DNA of 64,000 nucleotides, taken from contig NZ_CAKZYF010000191.1 of the NCBI RefSeq assembly GCF_937884665.1, forward strand, positions 1 to 64,000, given 5' to 3'. The notes below the pieces were generated by a model. That model saw only the letters and a list, made by a program, of their open reading frames with translations. It had not been told where the DNA came from and did no database searches. A program made the position numbers and the translations under genes. Position 1 is the stretch's first letter; each line of letters begins with the position of its first letter. The DNA comes from an uncultured Allomuricauda sp. GTDB taxonomy: Bacteria; Bacteroidota; Bacteroidia; Flavobacteriales; Flavobacteriaceae. Shown in pieces: positions 27,301 to 35,197 of this stretch.

Positions 27301-30300
27301 GAATCTATATCAAAAATGTCATTGGCAATAATTTCAGCGGAGTTCAAGTAATCGCCTGAAGCATTTACCGTGACATCAAAAGTCAGGTTCAAGGTAGCGC
27401 CGTTCAGCACCTCTAGATTGGACCAGGTAATGGAAAGGTCACCAATATTATACACCCCACCATTACTTACCGTACCAGGTACTAAAGTATATCCTGAGGG
27501 AATGATATCTCTCACGGAAATTCCTGTTGCATTTGATGTAGTGGACGCGTCGTTATTGAATACGGCCAAAGTAAAAGTGATAATATCTCCTGGATTTGCA
27601 GTGGGGGAAGATGCTGTTTTGGTCAATTCCATGTCCACTCCAATGAGCGAGATTTCAACGGTATCAGAAGAAGTTGGACAATTCCCATTGGAAACGGTCC
27701 ACTGGAATTCATAAGTTCCGTCTGCCGCCCCGAACACATCCGTATTTGGATCATTTTCGTTCACAAAACCAACGGTCGTGGGGCCGGACACCTGGGTCCA
27801 AATCCCTGTTCCCGCCGAGGGAGCTATTGCAGCAAGGGAAACCGTTGCAAATTGATCTAAAGTTTGGTCCGGTCCGGCATCTGCCATTCCAGGATCGGCA
27901 TATATCACCACTTCCATAGTGTCTTCAATTGTACAACCCCCACTAACAACGGTCCAGGCAAACTCATAAGTTCCCGGTTCCAAAGTGTCGATGGTCGTCG
28001 TTGGACTATTAGGGTTGACAATATTGGCCAGTGTGCCTGGAGTTCCTCCAAATCCTGGGCCGGAAGTCTGCGACCATGTCCCCGTTCCGGTTACAATGGG
28101 ATCAGCTGCCATAATTGTTTGGGTTGCGGCACATAGTTCTTGATCGGGTCCAGCTATCGCATCAGATGGTGGATCATTTGTGAATGTTAGATCTACGTCG
28201 GAGAATGTAGGGTCGCATAAGGATGGGCTGCTTGGGAAAGTCACTCCGTCATATCCAACTGTCCAACGTAACGTATAGGTTCCTGGGGCTGTAACTCCGG
28301 AAACGGTCGAGGTGGGCGAATTCGGACTATCGATTGTCAAAGATTCTCCAACCGGAGCATTGAACAAGGTCCAAGTTCCAACTCCTGATGTCGGCGGAAC
28401 GGCATTGAGCGCCGCATCCAATTGGCATGCACTAATTTGGTCCGGGCCTGCATCTGCAGTTGAAGGAGCATCAAATACTTCTATTCGTACTACATCGGAG
28501 GTGTTGGAACAGTTCCCAGAGGAAAAGTTCCATTCCAAAATATAAATACCAGCCACAGATAGGCTGGATAGCGTTCTTGTAGGACTATTTGGACTAGCAA
28601 TGACCTCTACACTTCCAGAAGGCTGTTCAGAAAATCGCCACTCCGCTGTATCCACATCCATAGGGGCCATATTCCCTGCCAAAGTGGTCTGATCGGCAAC
28701 AATCAAGTCCCCACGACATACAATTTGGTCCGGGCCGGCATCGGGATTAATCGAAGGTGCGGAACTGGAGGTCACCAATACCTGATCCGAGGTATTGCCA
28801 CAACCTGAGGTCCCAGCATAGTTGGTTGTAAATTCAAATTCATAGCTATTCCCTGGCACGATAGAAACTTGTGCTACATTACTATCGGAAGGGTTCTGGG
28901 AAATGGCAGCGGGTGTCCCTGGATTTCCATTTACACCGGGACCATCAATTTGCGTCCAAGTCCCCGTAGAACCGAAAGTGGCTTCCAACAGCAAATCACT
29001 TACTTCACAGAGGGTTAAATCGCTTCCCGCATCGGCAGGAACAAAGACATTTACGGTTTTGTCGGCGAAGTTTGGGTCTGTGCAATTGCTGTCACCTGTA
29101 ATGGTCCATCGAAACACGTAGGTTCCAGATACCAGATTACTGACCGTAGCCGTAGGATCGTTTACATCCGAAAAATTAGGCGTATTAGGGGCACCAGACA
29201 AGACCGTCCAAAATCCGTTTTCTGTATTGGTATCAAAAGCATTTCCATCCAAACCGATAGAAGTCCCAGAGCAAAGCTCTGCCGTAGGTTGTAAAACGCT
29301 GGCTGCTGTTGGCTCAATACCAATATTCAAAGTAACGGTATCCGTATCCGAAGAACAACTGCCGATGGTTGCCGTCCATTCAAAAACATAAGTTCCTGAA
29401 TTGGTGAAAGACACGGCAGTAGTGGGATTGGTATCATCAATGATAAAACCGCCCGGTCCGGAAACTTTTCGCCAAGAACCACCACTGCCCACAGAACCTG
29501 AAGCATCGAGTGTAATGGCAGGAAGGTTATTTATGGGATCGTAGCAGACCGTTTGATCCGGTCCAGCATCTGCGCTGGCCGTTGCACCAATACTTATCTC
29601 CACATCATCAGAAGTGGATTGGCAACTGGCGTCCCCAGATATCGTCCAAGTCAAGATATAACTCTGGTTCGTGGAAGGACTGGCGATAGTGACGTCAGTA
29701 TCGAACTGTGTTGCGTCCATAAAACTTATCCCGGTCGAGGGATTTGCGGTCCATATTCCGGTTTCACCTACTTGTGGGGTGTCAGCGGATAGTGTCACTG
29801 TATTTGTTCCTAATGGCAAACATTGGTCCGATCCGGCATTGGCCAAAGAGGGACCTTGCGTGGCATTGGTGGTTATGACCACATCCGAAGAACCTGGTGC
29901 CGGACAGCCACCATTAACCGGATTGGAAATCGTCCAACGCAAAGTGTAGGCCGTATTGGCATCATCTAACCCAGAAACCAAAGTTTTTGGATCATTTTCA
30001 TCTTCAAAGGTGACCACACCTATGGCCGAAGGAGGTGATACTACAGACCACGTCCCTATCAAATTCGTCGCAGGGGGAGGGGTTGCATCCAATTGGGTCG
30101 GTGTACCAAAACAGATGGTCTGTGCACTTCCGGCACTGGTTACCGCAGGTGCATTTGAAGATACGTTAATTTCAACCGTGGACTCCTCAGATGGGGCACA
30201 GGAATTTCCGCCTGAAATGGCGTATTGAAACACATAAATTCCAGGAACTAGGTCATTCACCGTAGTAGTTCTTTCAAATGGAGTTACGATGGTAGCAACA

Positions 30301-31931
30301 CTGGGGCCACTGATTTGGGACCATAGAGAGCTACCGGTACCTACCACATTACCTGTGATACTGGTTGTGGTAATATTACAGAAAAGGGTTTGGTCAGTGC
30401 CTGCATTGGCGCTTGTGGGGTTTAGGGAAATCGTTACGTTGATAGCATCAGTCGCTTCATCACAGCCCGTTTGAATGGAACCTGTCAATGCACGTCGAAA
30501 TACAAGCGTGTAGGTCCCTTCCAAGTCAAAGTTGACGTTAAGGGGGGAGCTTCCAGTATTGGTAAAAGTATTGGGGTCTATCAAAGTAGAACCTGCAGGT
30601 CCACTGATAATACTAAAGGTATTGCTCCCGTTACCGGTGGTGACGAAAGGAATATCCACATTTGTGGCTCCACAGGTTGCAAAAAGGTCGTTGCCGCCGT
30701 TGGCAACAATGGATATTGGATTTGTAGAATAACGAATCACCACTCCAGCGGTATCATCACAACCCGTAGTCGTGTTGGTTATAGTATACGTGAACCGATA
30801 GGTACTGCTCCCATCCAACCCGGAAATTTGCGTTGTACTGCTATTTGGATTAAGTATTGTGGCAGTGGGTCCTTCCGTTTGATTCCATTCCACCGTTTCT
30901 CCTGCAAACTGGGGTTGGGAACCTACTAAAGTTGTCGTTGTAATTGACGCATCGCAAAATCGAATATTAGATTCTTCAACAGACGCATTAGAAATATCTT
31001 GTGTTGCTTCTTCAACTGCTATGGTCACGGTATCATCCCCATTGGCACAGGGCCCTGCAACAGACCAACGAAATACATAGGTGCCTTCGATGAGATTGGA
31101 AACCCCGGTGTTTTGGTTATTGACATTGGCGATAGTGGGCGTGTTGGGACCTGACTCAAAAGACCAAGTTCCAATTTGCCCGTTTATACCGTTGCCCCCA
31201 AACGTTGCATTTAAATTCGTAGACTGGGATACCGTGTAGCAGTTATCCAGCGTTTGATCAGGACCTGCATCTACCACTGAGACACCCCCAGTATTGGTAA
31301 CCGTTATCGTTGCGGAGGATTCACAAAAAAGACCGGGCGCATAATCTGGTCCCCTAATAGTCCACTGAAGTGTAGTGGTCCCAGCAGCGTTATCCGCGAG
31401 ATTTAAACTTGTTGTTGGAGAGCTATCGTTGACAATAGAAACCCCTGCATTATTGGAACCGACAATACTCCATGTACCGGTTTCCCCGGCATTCAAAGGT
31501 GTATTGGCATTGGTAACGATACTTCCCGAGCTGTCAGGACAGGACTCAATATTGCTTCCCGCATCGGCAACAGTTATAGGTTGTACAGATATGACCACAT
31601 CTTGAAACTGGGTAGAACCATCGGTACATGAAGCGCTGAGCCTAAAGGTATAATCGTTTCCACCAACGAAACCCGTTACCGTAGTATTGACATCCGAAGG
31701 GTCATTTATCAAAACAGAGGGACCACCTACTTGTGACCAAGTGGGGCCACTTTGGATGAGCCCGGCTGTTGAACCGGATAAACTGAATCCCACGACATTT
31801 TCACAAATGGTCTCAGCCACGCCAGCGTTCACCGAACAATTTTGTCCGAAACCTGCTGAAATTCCTAAAATCGAAAGAAATGAAAAGACAAAGAAGCGTC
31901 TTTTGATGAGGTTGGCATCCAATATGTTCAT
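21387..31931 (-). CDS. Giant surface adhesin: PKD-like repeats, DUF11 repeats, T9SS type B C terminus
   Basis: A 3514-residue protein. The signal peptide is about residues 1-29 (FFVFSFLSILGISAGFGQ). Residues about 30-1425 contain roughly 14 Ig/PKD-like units, many starting DAGPDQT and ending YVFRWTI or YTLRWTV. Residues about 1430-3410 contain 15 DUF11 units, each with LSLSKTV, a D/E-V-F-T-L-V-N-G-P core, SGYTYVSD and NVAEIT, joined by acidic linkers such as DIDSTPNN and EDDQD. The last 100 residues are a CHU_C type B sorting domain (FSPNGDGVNETFTIDC, LKVYNRWGNLVFEQ, LLPVGTYYYVLDLGNG). It is therefore exported by T9SS and shown on the surface. PorP/SprF and OmpA genes follow in the operon. 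Adhesion or gliding are reasonable roles; the ligand is unknown. Confidence 0.93.
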   Translation of the reverse strand: MNILDANLIKRRFFVFSFLSILGISAGFGQNCSVNAGVAETICENVVGFSLSGSTAGLIQSGPTWSQVGGPSVLINDPSDVNTTVTGFVGGNDYTFRLSASCTDGSTQFQDVVISVQPITVADAGSNIESCPDSSGSIVTNANTPLNAGETGTWSIVGSNNAGVSIVNDSSPTTSLNLADNAAGTTTLQWTIRGPDYAPGLFCESSATITVTNTGGVSVVDAGPDQTLDNCYTVSQSTNLNATFGGNGINGQIGTWSFESGPNTPTIANVNNQNTGVSNLIEGTYVFRWSVAGPCANGDDTVTIAVEEATQDISNASVEESNIRFCDASITTTTLVGSQPQFAGETVEWNQTEGPTATILNPNSSTTQISGLDGSSTYRFTYTITNTTTGCDDTAGVVIRYSTNPISIVANGGNDLFATCGATNVDIPFVTTGNGSNTFSIISGPAGSTLIDPNTFTNTGSSPLNVNFDLEGTYTLVFRRALTGSIQTGCDEATDAINVTISLNPTSANAGTDQTLFCNITTTSITGNVVGTGSSLWSQISGPSVATIVTPFERTTTVNDLVPGIYVFQYAISGGNSCAPSEESTVEINVSSNAPAVTSAGSAQTICFGTPTQLDATPPPATNLIGTWSVVSPPSAIGVVTFEDENDPKTLVSGLDDANTAYTLRWTISNPVNGGCPAPGSSDVVITTNATQGPSLANAGSDQCLPLGTNTVTLSADTPQVGETGIWTANPSTGISFMDATQFDTDVTIASPSTNQSYILTWTISGDASCQSTSDDVEISIGATASADAGPDQTVCYDPINNLPAITLDASGSVGSGGSWRKVSGPGGFIIDDTNPTTAVSFTNSGTYVFEWTATIGSCSSDTDTVTLNIGIEPTAASVLQPTAELCSGTSIGLDGNAFDTNTENGFWTVLSGAPNTPNFSDVNDPTATVSNLVSGTYVFRWTITGDSNCTDPNFADKTVNVFVPADAGSDLTLCEVSDLLLEATFGSTGTWTQIDGPGVNGNPGTPAAISQNPSDSNVAQVSIVPGNSYEFEFTTNYAGTSGCGNTSDQVLVTSSSAPSINPDAGPDQIVCRGDLIVADQTTLAGNMAPMDVDTAEWRFSEQPSGSVEVIASPNSPTRTLSSLSVAGIYILEWNFSSGNCSNTSDVVRIEVFDAPSTADAGPDQISACQLDAALNAVPPTSGVGTWTLFNAPVGESLTIDSPNSPTSTVSGVTAPGTYTLRWTVGYDGVTFPSSPSLCDPTFSDVDLTFTNDPPSDAIAGPDQELCAATQTIMAADPIVTGTGTWSQTSGPGFGGTPGTLANIVNPNSPTTTIDTLEPGTYEFAWTVVSGGCTIEDTMEVVIYADPGMADAGPDQTLDQFATVSLAAIAPSAGTGIWTQVSGPTTVGFVNENDPNTDVFGAADGTYEFQWTVSNGNCPTSSDTVEISLIGVDMELTKTASSPTANPGDIITFTLAVFNNDASTTSNATGISVRDIIPSGYTLVPGTVSNGGVYNIGDLSITWSNLEVLNGATLNLTFDVTVNASGDYLNSAEIIANDIFDIDSTPNNGLAAEDDQDTFEVTVNTSDLSLSKGVSAASSATPDVSDTVVFELEVTNSGPQNATNVSVEDVVPSGFTLGTINNGGTLSGNTISWNIASLSAGNSITLSYEVTVNAPTGASGEYENTAQITALDQQDSDSEPNNDDGDQSEDDESSFTITTPDVIDLEVAISASDTAPSVGDIVTFTINLSNLGTIDATGVNLENLVPQGYGNVTGLSGGSFDSVTGIITWNGLTVPQGNNTNTVTFQATVQAPTGSPGEYTQVIEVTAADQFDSDSIPNNDDGDQSEDDEDAITTGLTEIVDLSIAKNVIGGSIAPNVGDTVTFELIVSNDGPSNASGVAVEDVLPAGFTLISVNAGGTLTANTAAWSGLFVPAGGNVALTYQATVNAPTGTAGEYVNSAQITASDQPDSDSDPTSGPGVDDLGDTVPDDDEITLTLTPQQANLSLDKSVNETNPEVNEEITFTVQINNAGPDIATNVSVEDVIPAGYTIVSGSVSNGGIYNFGGATILWDLASIPLTGTTLTYRAIVNAPTGTVGEYDNTAQVTASDQYDSNSTPNDGVGDDRDTESVTPNASDLSLSKSISATSSATPNVGDTVVFELTVTNAGPNTATNIVLEDIVPIGYTLGTVNDGGSAIAGTFITWNIASLPVGNTTVSYEVTVNAPTGATDEYLNVAELAAVDQFDPDSTPGNDDGDQDEEDEDFFEVIPQIVDIELEITANAINPDVGDVVTFTLDISNLGAVDATGLSIANVVPPGYGTITAISDSGSFSFATNTVSWSGLSVPVGSNTETLTFQATVLAPTGAADEFTHLAQVTLSDQFDLDSTPNNDDGDQSEDDEDAITAAPEQANLSLSKIVVDNDLTPNVAEEISFEITVSNAGPDDATNVEVVDLLPDGFDFVLYSATKGTYDQGTGIWQVGTLDSGTTETLVIDVLVNPTGDYTNVAQITASDAFDTNSTPNNNIGLEDDQDGVTITPVEIIDVSLSKTVDNPAPGVNSNVVFTLTVSNAGPSEATDIQVTDLLPSGFTYQSDDAGIAYDDGTGIWDIGTLASGGNAVLNITALVNTTGTYTNVAEITQHNEVDIDSAPNNAILAEDDQDQVEVTPVSLVDISVTKTADDLTPNVGEPIVFTVTVTNDGPSDATNIVVTDFLASGYAYVSDNPSVGVYEPLNGSWTVGNLANGATETLVITANVLANGEYTNIAELTDLAERDIDSEPANNDDTEDDQQTIEPVPVLVSDLILRKSVDVLTPFVGEDVIFNISISNTGPSDVTGVEVLDLLPSGYTYVSNNRTAGVYNPTTGIWELNGVIPNGTTETLNLVARVNPSGDYFNVTEVFSSSNLDPNSTPNNNTVTENDQDSAGTTPLPSADLMLQKTVDNEFPNVLDTITFSLTITNEGPSDATGIVVSDALPSGYTYVSDNSGGSYSQATGLWNVGTLPSGSSSVLNITVEVNPTGDYTNVAEIISSIEQDPDSTPGNNILSEDDQDEQSTTPRILADVSINKEVNTMAPSVGDEIIFTITAANAGPNEATNLVIEDMLASGYGFVSANPSVGVYNPVTGAWAINSLSNGNSETLEITVTVLPGGSYANTAELISVDTFDPDSTPDNNLDSEDDQATVMPIPAGLADLSLTKTVDNASPNVGDIVEFSLNLENQGPNDATGVSVMDLIPQGYTYQSHAATAGVYNEQTGLWSINGTILNGSTETLNILVIVNAPTGNTDEYVNVAEITTSAFADPDSDSSVGLNQDDLGDGIADDDEATAFVTPQTVDIAVAKTVNNETPQIGDEVVFTISVSNEGALEATNIGIEEIVPSGYRLVSSQADTGSYDQLSGFWEIETLEALGSTSLMLIVEVLDVNNYLNTASLAFVDQLDTNDANNSDQAFVEPSCLNVYNEFSPNGDGVNETFTIDCISRYPSNVLKVYNRWGNLVFEQRGYTNDWDGTSSGRATINKGELLPVGTYYYVLDLGNGSEPRTDWLYINR
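21690..27640 (-). repeat. Tandem DUF11 repeat array within the giant adhesin
   Basis: Fifteen units of roughly 120-150 residues can be counted from their opening strands (for example ADLSLTKTVDNASPNVGD, VDISVTKTADDLTPNVGE). Each is followed by an acidic linker with D-x-DS-x-P-N-N and EDDQD or DDGDQSEDDE. The units have diverged at DNA level, so they are older than the 270-bp repeats at 1-540. Confidence 0.85.
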
Positions 31932-31967
31932 AGTTAAAGAGTGAGGTTATTCCTTTGTAAGAATATT

Positions 31968-32000
31968 CAAACATATCTTGCTTTTCTCGATGAATGGAAT
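31968..32000 (-). promoter_or_regulatory. Candidate housekeeping promoter of the giant adhesin operon
   Basis: Reading the minus strand, TATGTTTG (31975-31968) matches the Bacteroidota -7 consensus TAnnTTTG. No good TTTG -33 box is present 19-21 nt upstream, where instead one ATCGATGAA-type box lies. The start codon at 31931 is 36 nt away. A weak -33 covered by repeats suggests a promoter that needs or is blocked by a regulator. Confidence 0.45.
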
Positions 32001-32054
32001 AAATGTTGTATTTCATCGATCATTTGTTGTGAATCGTCGATTAATCGATGAATG
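31987..32054. promoter_or_regulatory. Cluster of TCGATGAATG boxes, possible operator
   Basis: TCGATGAATG occurs exactly at 31987-31996 and 32045-32054. An inverted copy, TTTCATCGAT, lies at 32011-32020, and the last copy overlaps a perfect 12-bp palindrome TCGATTAATCGA (32037-32048). All three are in the 226-bp gap between the divergent giant adhesin and a lipoprotein gene. Confidence 0.55.
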
Positions 32055-32193
32055 ACATTACCAAATTCTAATCCCTTCTTTTCACAAGTAGTACTATGAT
32101 GGCCGTTCTTCCTACCGAATTCATACTTATTCCGATAAAAAATGTAAATAAATACAAATGCTGCGACGAAATAGCATCAACCGTATTTGTTCT

Positions 32194-32637
32194 ATGAAGG
32201 ATGGCTCTTTTATTTTAACCATTTTGGTATTTATCCTAATCAGCTGTAATAGCGATGATGCGCCCGTTTCTCTTCCCATTGAAATACCTCAAGCACGGGA
32301 TTGCGCTTCAACCCACCCCTTGGTCGGTGAATCCAGAAGACTTCGAGTTAGTACTTCTTATGGCATCCGTGGAAGGGCCACTGTCATTTCAGACTGCGAA
32401 ATCCAACTCACCAATTTCTTTTACAATGGCTCTGGACCTGCGGTGAGCCTGTATGGTGGCACCAATGGTAATTTCGATAAGGGAATACCTTTGAGTGAAC
32501 CCATACAGGGGCGAAGATTCGAAGACGAGACATTGCGTGTCTTTTTACCGGAAGGCACTTCCCTAGATGAAATAAACAGTATTAGTATCTGGTGCTTTCA
32601 ATTCAATATTGACTTTAGTTCGGCTAGTTTTGAATAA
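32194..32637 (+). CDS. Hypothetical lipoprotein, 147 residues
   Basis: No family recognised. From the ATG at 32194 the protein begins KDGSFILTILVFILISC, a compact lipoprotein signal with Cys near residue 18; an in-frame ATG at 32158 would add 12 residues before it and spoil the typical spacing. The mature part has two or three cysteines, IPQARDCASTHPLVGES, a RATVISDCEIQLTNFFYNGS strand region and DEINSISIWCFQFNIDFSSA at the end, suggestive of a small beta domain. The WCFQFNIDFSSASF ending is similar in style to DM13-type or electron-transfer DOMON-like domains, but I cannot assign it. It is divergent from the giant adhesin. Confidence 0.65.
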   Translation: MKDGSFILTILVFILISCNSDDAPVSLPIEIPQARDCASTHPLVGESRRLRVSTSYGIRGRATVISDCEIQLTNFFYNGSGPAVSLYGGTNGNFDKGIPLSEPIQGRRFEDETLRVFLPEGTSLDEINSISIWCFQFNIDFSSASFE

Positions 32638-32850
32638 TCTGAACGTAAAGTATTTTCATTTTTTTGATTTAGATGGGATTTTGATAATGAAACTGACCAA
32701 TAGACCATTATTTGTTGGATGATAAACGATACACCCCGATAACTTTTTTTATCCTATTATCTCGACCAACCTTGTTATTCTAAAAAAAATTCATATACTG
32801 AGGGTAGGTTATACCCAACTAAAATACATAGCACTATTCAAGAGCTATCC

Positions 32851-33714
32851 GTGAAAACATTGAGCAAATCAATTTCAAAAATACTACGGTACATTTTTCC
32901 CATGTGTGCGGTAATTGGTTATGCCCAACAAAATTCGGTTGACAATAAATCTGCTTTAACCATCATTTCCCCACTACGCTCCACAATTTGGGAAACCAGC
33001 GTACCTGCCGAATTGCAGTGGCAAACCAAAAACATTGATACCTCGAAATCCATTCGCTTTTTTTTGCTTCGGAACAAAACCGTGGTACAGGAATTGGGAA
33101 GATTCAAAAATAGTGGTAATGCCCAAGGAATCGAACTTGCCAAAAATGTGGGTTCGGGAGATAATTATCAGGTAATGGGTATTGAATTGTTTCCAAATAA
33201 TAAAGAGCAAATCGCCAAGTATGCCACTTCATTTTTCTCGATAAGAAACAAAGAGGCCGATTTGCGCAAAAAGCAAGCTGAACTAGCGAGAGCCAATACC
33301 AATATAACTTCTGATAAGAATAGGAAAACCAGTAAAAAGCCAACACTCAATATTCCGGTTAGGCAAGAATTTGAAGGTCGTCGGATTTCGTATGTAAAAA
33401 ACTTGACGTTTGATACGGAACATCTCAAGGTAAAAGTATGGGACCATCAAGAAGAGGATGGAGATATTGTTTCCATATATCTTAACGGAAGTCTTGTACT
33501 CTCCAAACATTTACTGACCAACAACCAGCAAGAATTTGACATTGAATTGGATTCTGAAAAGCCCAATGACTTTTTGTTGTATGCCCATAATTTGGGCAAA
33601 GTATCCCCAAATACGGTTTCCATAGAGCTCACAAGTGATAAGAAATCTGAAAAAATGACTTTGAATTCTTACTTAAGAAGCTGCGAAGCTGTATTGATAA
33701 ATGTGAAAAAATAA
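32851..33714 (+). CDS. Secreted protein with Kre9-like N domain, 287 residues
   Basis: Starts with GTG at 32851. The N-terminal signal peptide is about 1-25 (ILRYIFPMCAVIGYAQQ). Residues about 36-115 look like the Ser-Thr-rich GPI-anchored (Kre9/KNH) type domain seen in many bacterial surface proteins (ISPLRSTIWETSVPAELQWQ then FFSIRN). A lysine-rich linker with KQAELARANTN follows, then a C-terminal domain (about 185-287: LKVKVWDHQEEDGDIVSIYL, NGSLVLSKHLL, NDFLLYAHNLGKVSPNTVSI) that resembles small domains found in secreted proteins with an EDGD calcium-like loop. The function is not known. The gene is single, with about 210 bp upstream and no partner. Confidence 0.7.
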   Translation: MKTLSKSISKILRYIFPMCAVIGYAQQNSVDNKSALTIISPLRSTIWETSVPAELQWQTKNIDTSKSIRFFLLRNKTVVQELGRFKNSGNAQGIELAKNVGSGDNYQVMGIELFPNNKEQIAKYATSFFSIRNKEADLRKKQAELARANTNITSDKNRKTSKKPTLNIPVRQEFEGRRISYVKNLTFDTEHLKVKVWDHQEEDGDIVSIYLNGSLVLSKHLLTNNQQEFDIELDSEKPNDFLLYAHNLGKVSPNTVSIELTSDKKSEKMTLNSYLRSCEAVLINVKK

Positions 33715-33787
33715 ACCCCAAAAATCAAATTCTTAAAGTTCGAAATTTTTACATCCAGGGGGAACCTTTTCTCTGAAATGAACAGAA

Positions 33788-34504
33788 TTATTGGGCAACA
33801 AAATTGTCGTTGTCTTTGTCTTCAATCCAATTATACTCAATCTCTTTGGCAACCTTCCTTGCGAATTCAATCCCGTGTTTATCGGCCAAGAAACCCAAAG
33901 CCATATCCATACCGGCACTTACTCCAGAAGATGTGTAGTATTTTCCGTCGATTACCCATCTTGCTTTTTTATTCCAATCCACATTGCTATTTTGAGAAGT
34001 AACCCAAGAAAAGGCCCTTTTGTTTGAGGTGGCCCTTTTTCCATCCAAAAGCCCTGTTTTGGCAAGAAGTGCGCTTCCAGTGCAAACCGTAAGCACATAA
34101 TCGCTCGTTTTGGAAAGTTGTTTAATCTTGCTTATCAGCAAAGCATTATCCACTTCAATTCTAGTACCCAAACCGCCTGGAATCAATAGTATCTCAGGTT
34201 CAATATCAGCTTTCATAAGTTTTTCGGTCATGATTGGAACTCCATGTCTATTTGATATGATTCCACCTTCAAGAGAGTAAAACTTAAGTTGATATTGGTC
34301 GACCAATCGGCCAAAAATCTCTGCAGGACCAAAAACATCCAAGGTTTCGTAGCCTTCAAACATGATGACCGCAACTTCCATAATATTTTTAGTTTTAGGA
34401 GAACTAACTACGTTTTGAGCATTTGAACTATTCGCCTTTATGAGCATTAAAGTTAAAATACCCAAAATATGAATTGATCTTTTTACAAATAATTTTTTGA
34501 ACAT
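33788..34504 (-). CDS. DJ-1/PfpI family protein with signal peptide
   Basis: A 238-residue protein. The DJ-1/PfpI domain spans about 42-225: VAVIMFEGYETLDVFGPAEI, EILLIPGGLGTRIEVDN, the nucleophile elbow TVCTGSALLAKTGLLDG with Cys141, and YYTSSGVSAGMDMALGFLAD. This arrangement is closest to the isonitrile-hydratase / AraC-type amidase-like subgroup, including the acid residue near Asp56. An N-terminal hydrophobic stretch (IHILGILTLMLIKANSSNAQ) is a likely signal peptide, so the protein is probably exported, whereas most relatives are cytoplasmic. An internal start at the Met of MEVAVIMFEG (residue 42) would remove it. The substrate is unknown. Confidence 0.83.
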   Translation of the reverse strand: MFKKLFVKRSIHILGILTLMLIKANSSNAQNVVSSPKTKNIMEVAVIMFEGYETLDVFGPAEIFGRLVDQYQLKFYSLEGGIISNRHGVPIMTEKLMKADIEPEILLIPGGLGTRIEVDNALLISKIKQLSKTSDYVLTVCTGSALLAKTGLLDGKRATSNKRAFSWVTSQNSNVDWNKKARWVIDGKYYTSSGVSAGMDMALGFLADKHGIEFARKVAKEIEYNWIEDKDNDNFVAQ

Positions 34505-35156
34505 ATCCTTTTGGTATTTAAGACGAACAATGAATCGTTGATTTGAGTTTTTACGTATTCGAGACCTAGTTCCTACTTCTTCTACATTTCCAAAAACATT
34601 GGATACTCCCTTACTATTTCGTTTATTTTATAATCTGGATTTTGAACCTTTCTCCAACTTTGGCTATAGCACATGTAAAGCTCACCTTTGCTCCCTTATG
34701 TCAATTCATGTTCGCAATTTGAAACTCATGTGATGCCAAATCCATAGCAGTACTTCCTACTTTAAACATATTCCAATTGCTTTTCCGAATTCCGTTCAAC
34801 ATAGATATATTTCACATCAAAACGATCGTCCTTTTATTTTTCAGTGAAGAGATCCCTACATTTCTTTCAGTATCCGTCGAAGTTATACAAACGTACAACA
34901 GCAAATAGTACTGTTCTTAGAGTAACTTAAATATACTTTTTTTAGTAATGAGGTTTAACCGATATGAGGCTGGTTCCCCATTTGCTTTAACTATTTTCGA
35001 CTGTTTACGTAAAGGTATTTTATTTAAGTTCTGGATACCACCTTTTATTGGTATTGGGATGTACGGATTATAAAATGTTTAAAAATTAGGTACAACCCTT
35101 TTCTTCATTGTGTTGATAAGGATACAGCAAGATTGATTAAAAAGCAAATGGGAAAG
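34505..35156. other. Intergenic region with possible decayed coding sequence
   Basis: About 650 bp with no intact gene. On the minus strand, three short protein-like stretches appear in different frames between about 34850 and 34575 (for example FDVKYIYVERNSEKQLEYV and QNPDYKINEIVREYPMFLE), separated by stop codons. This could be the remains of a lost gene, or chance. The remainder up to 35156 is A+T rich with nothing I recognise. Confidence 0.3.
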
Positions 35157-35190
35157 AAAAAAGGTTTGATAACCAATTGGTTATCAAACC
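35157..35190 (-). terminator. Rho-independent terminator of tRNA-Leu
   Basis: A perfect 12-bp hairpin, GGTTTGATAACC (35163-35174) and GGTTATCAAACC (35179-35190), with loop AATT. On the minus strand it is followed by six T residues (35162-35157). It lies 7 bp after the tRNA gene. Confidence 0.92.
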
Positions 35191-35197
35191 CTCGCTG

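Noticed and set aside
21690-31840. Possible CRISPR or DNA-repeat array from the periodic pattern
   Set aside because: The repeats are protein domains of 90-150 residues with diverged DNA. No short direct repeats with equal spacers exist.
21553-31944. Many open frames of 60-150 residues on the plus strand across 21.5-31.9 kb
   Set aside because: They lie opposite the giant adhesin gene, are rich in serine, valine and proline from the complement of its repeats, and show no start signals or families.
33847-33876. Other GCAACC hexamers, for example at about 33847, 35815 and 61223
   Set aside because: No GTCTYTAR box at 16 nt, and all lie within genes.
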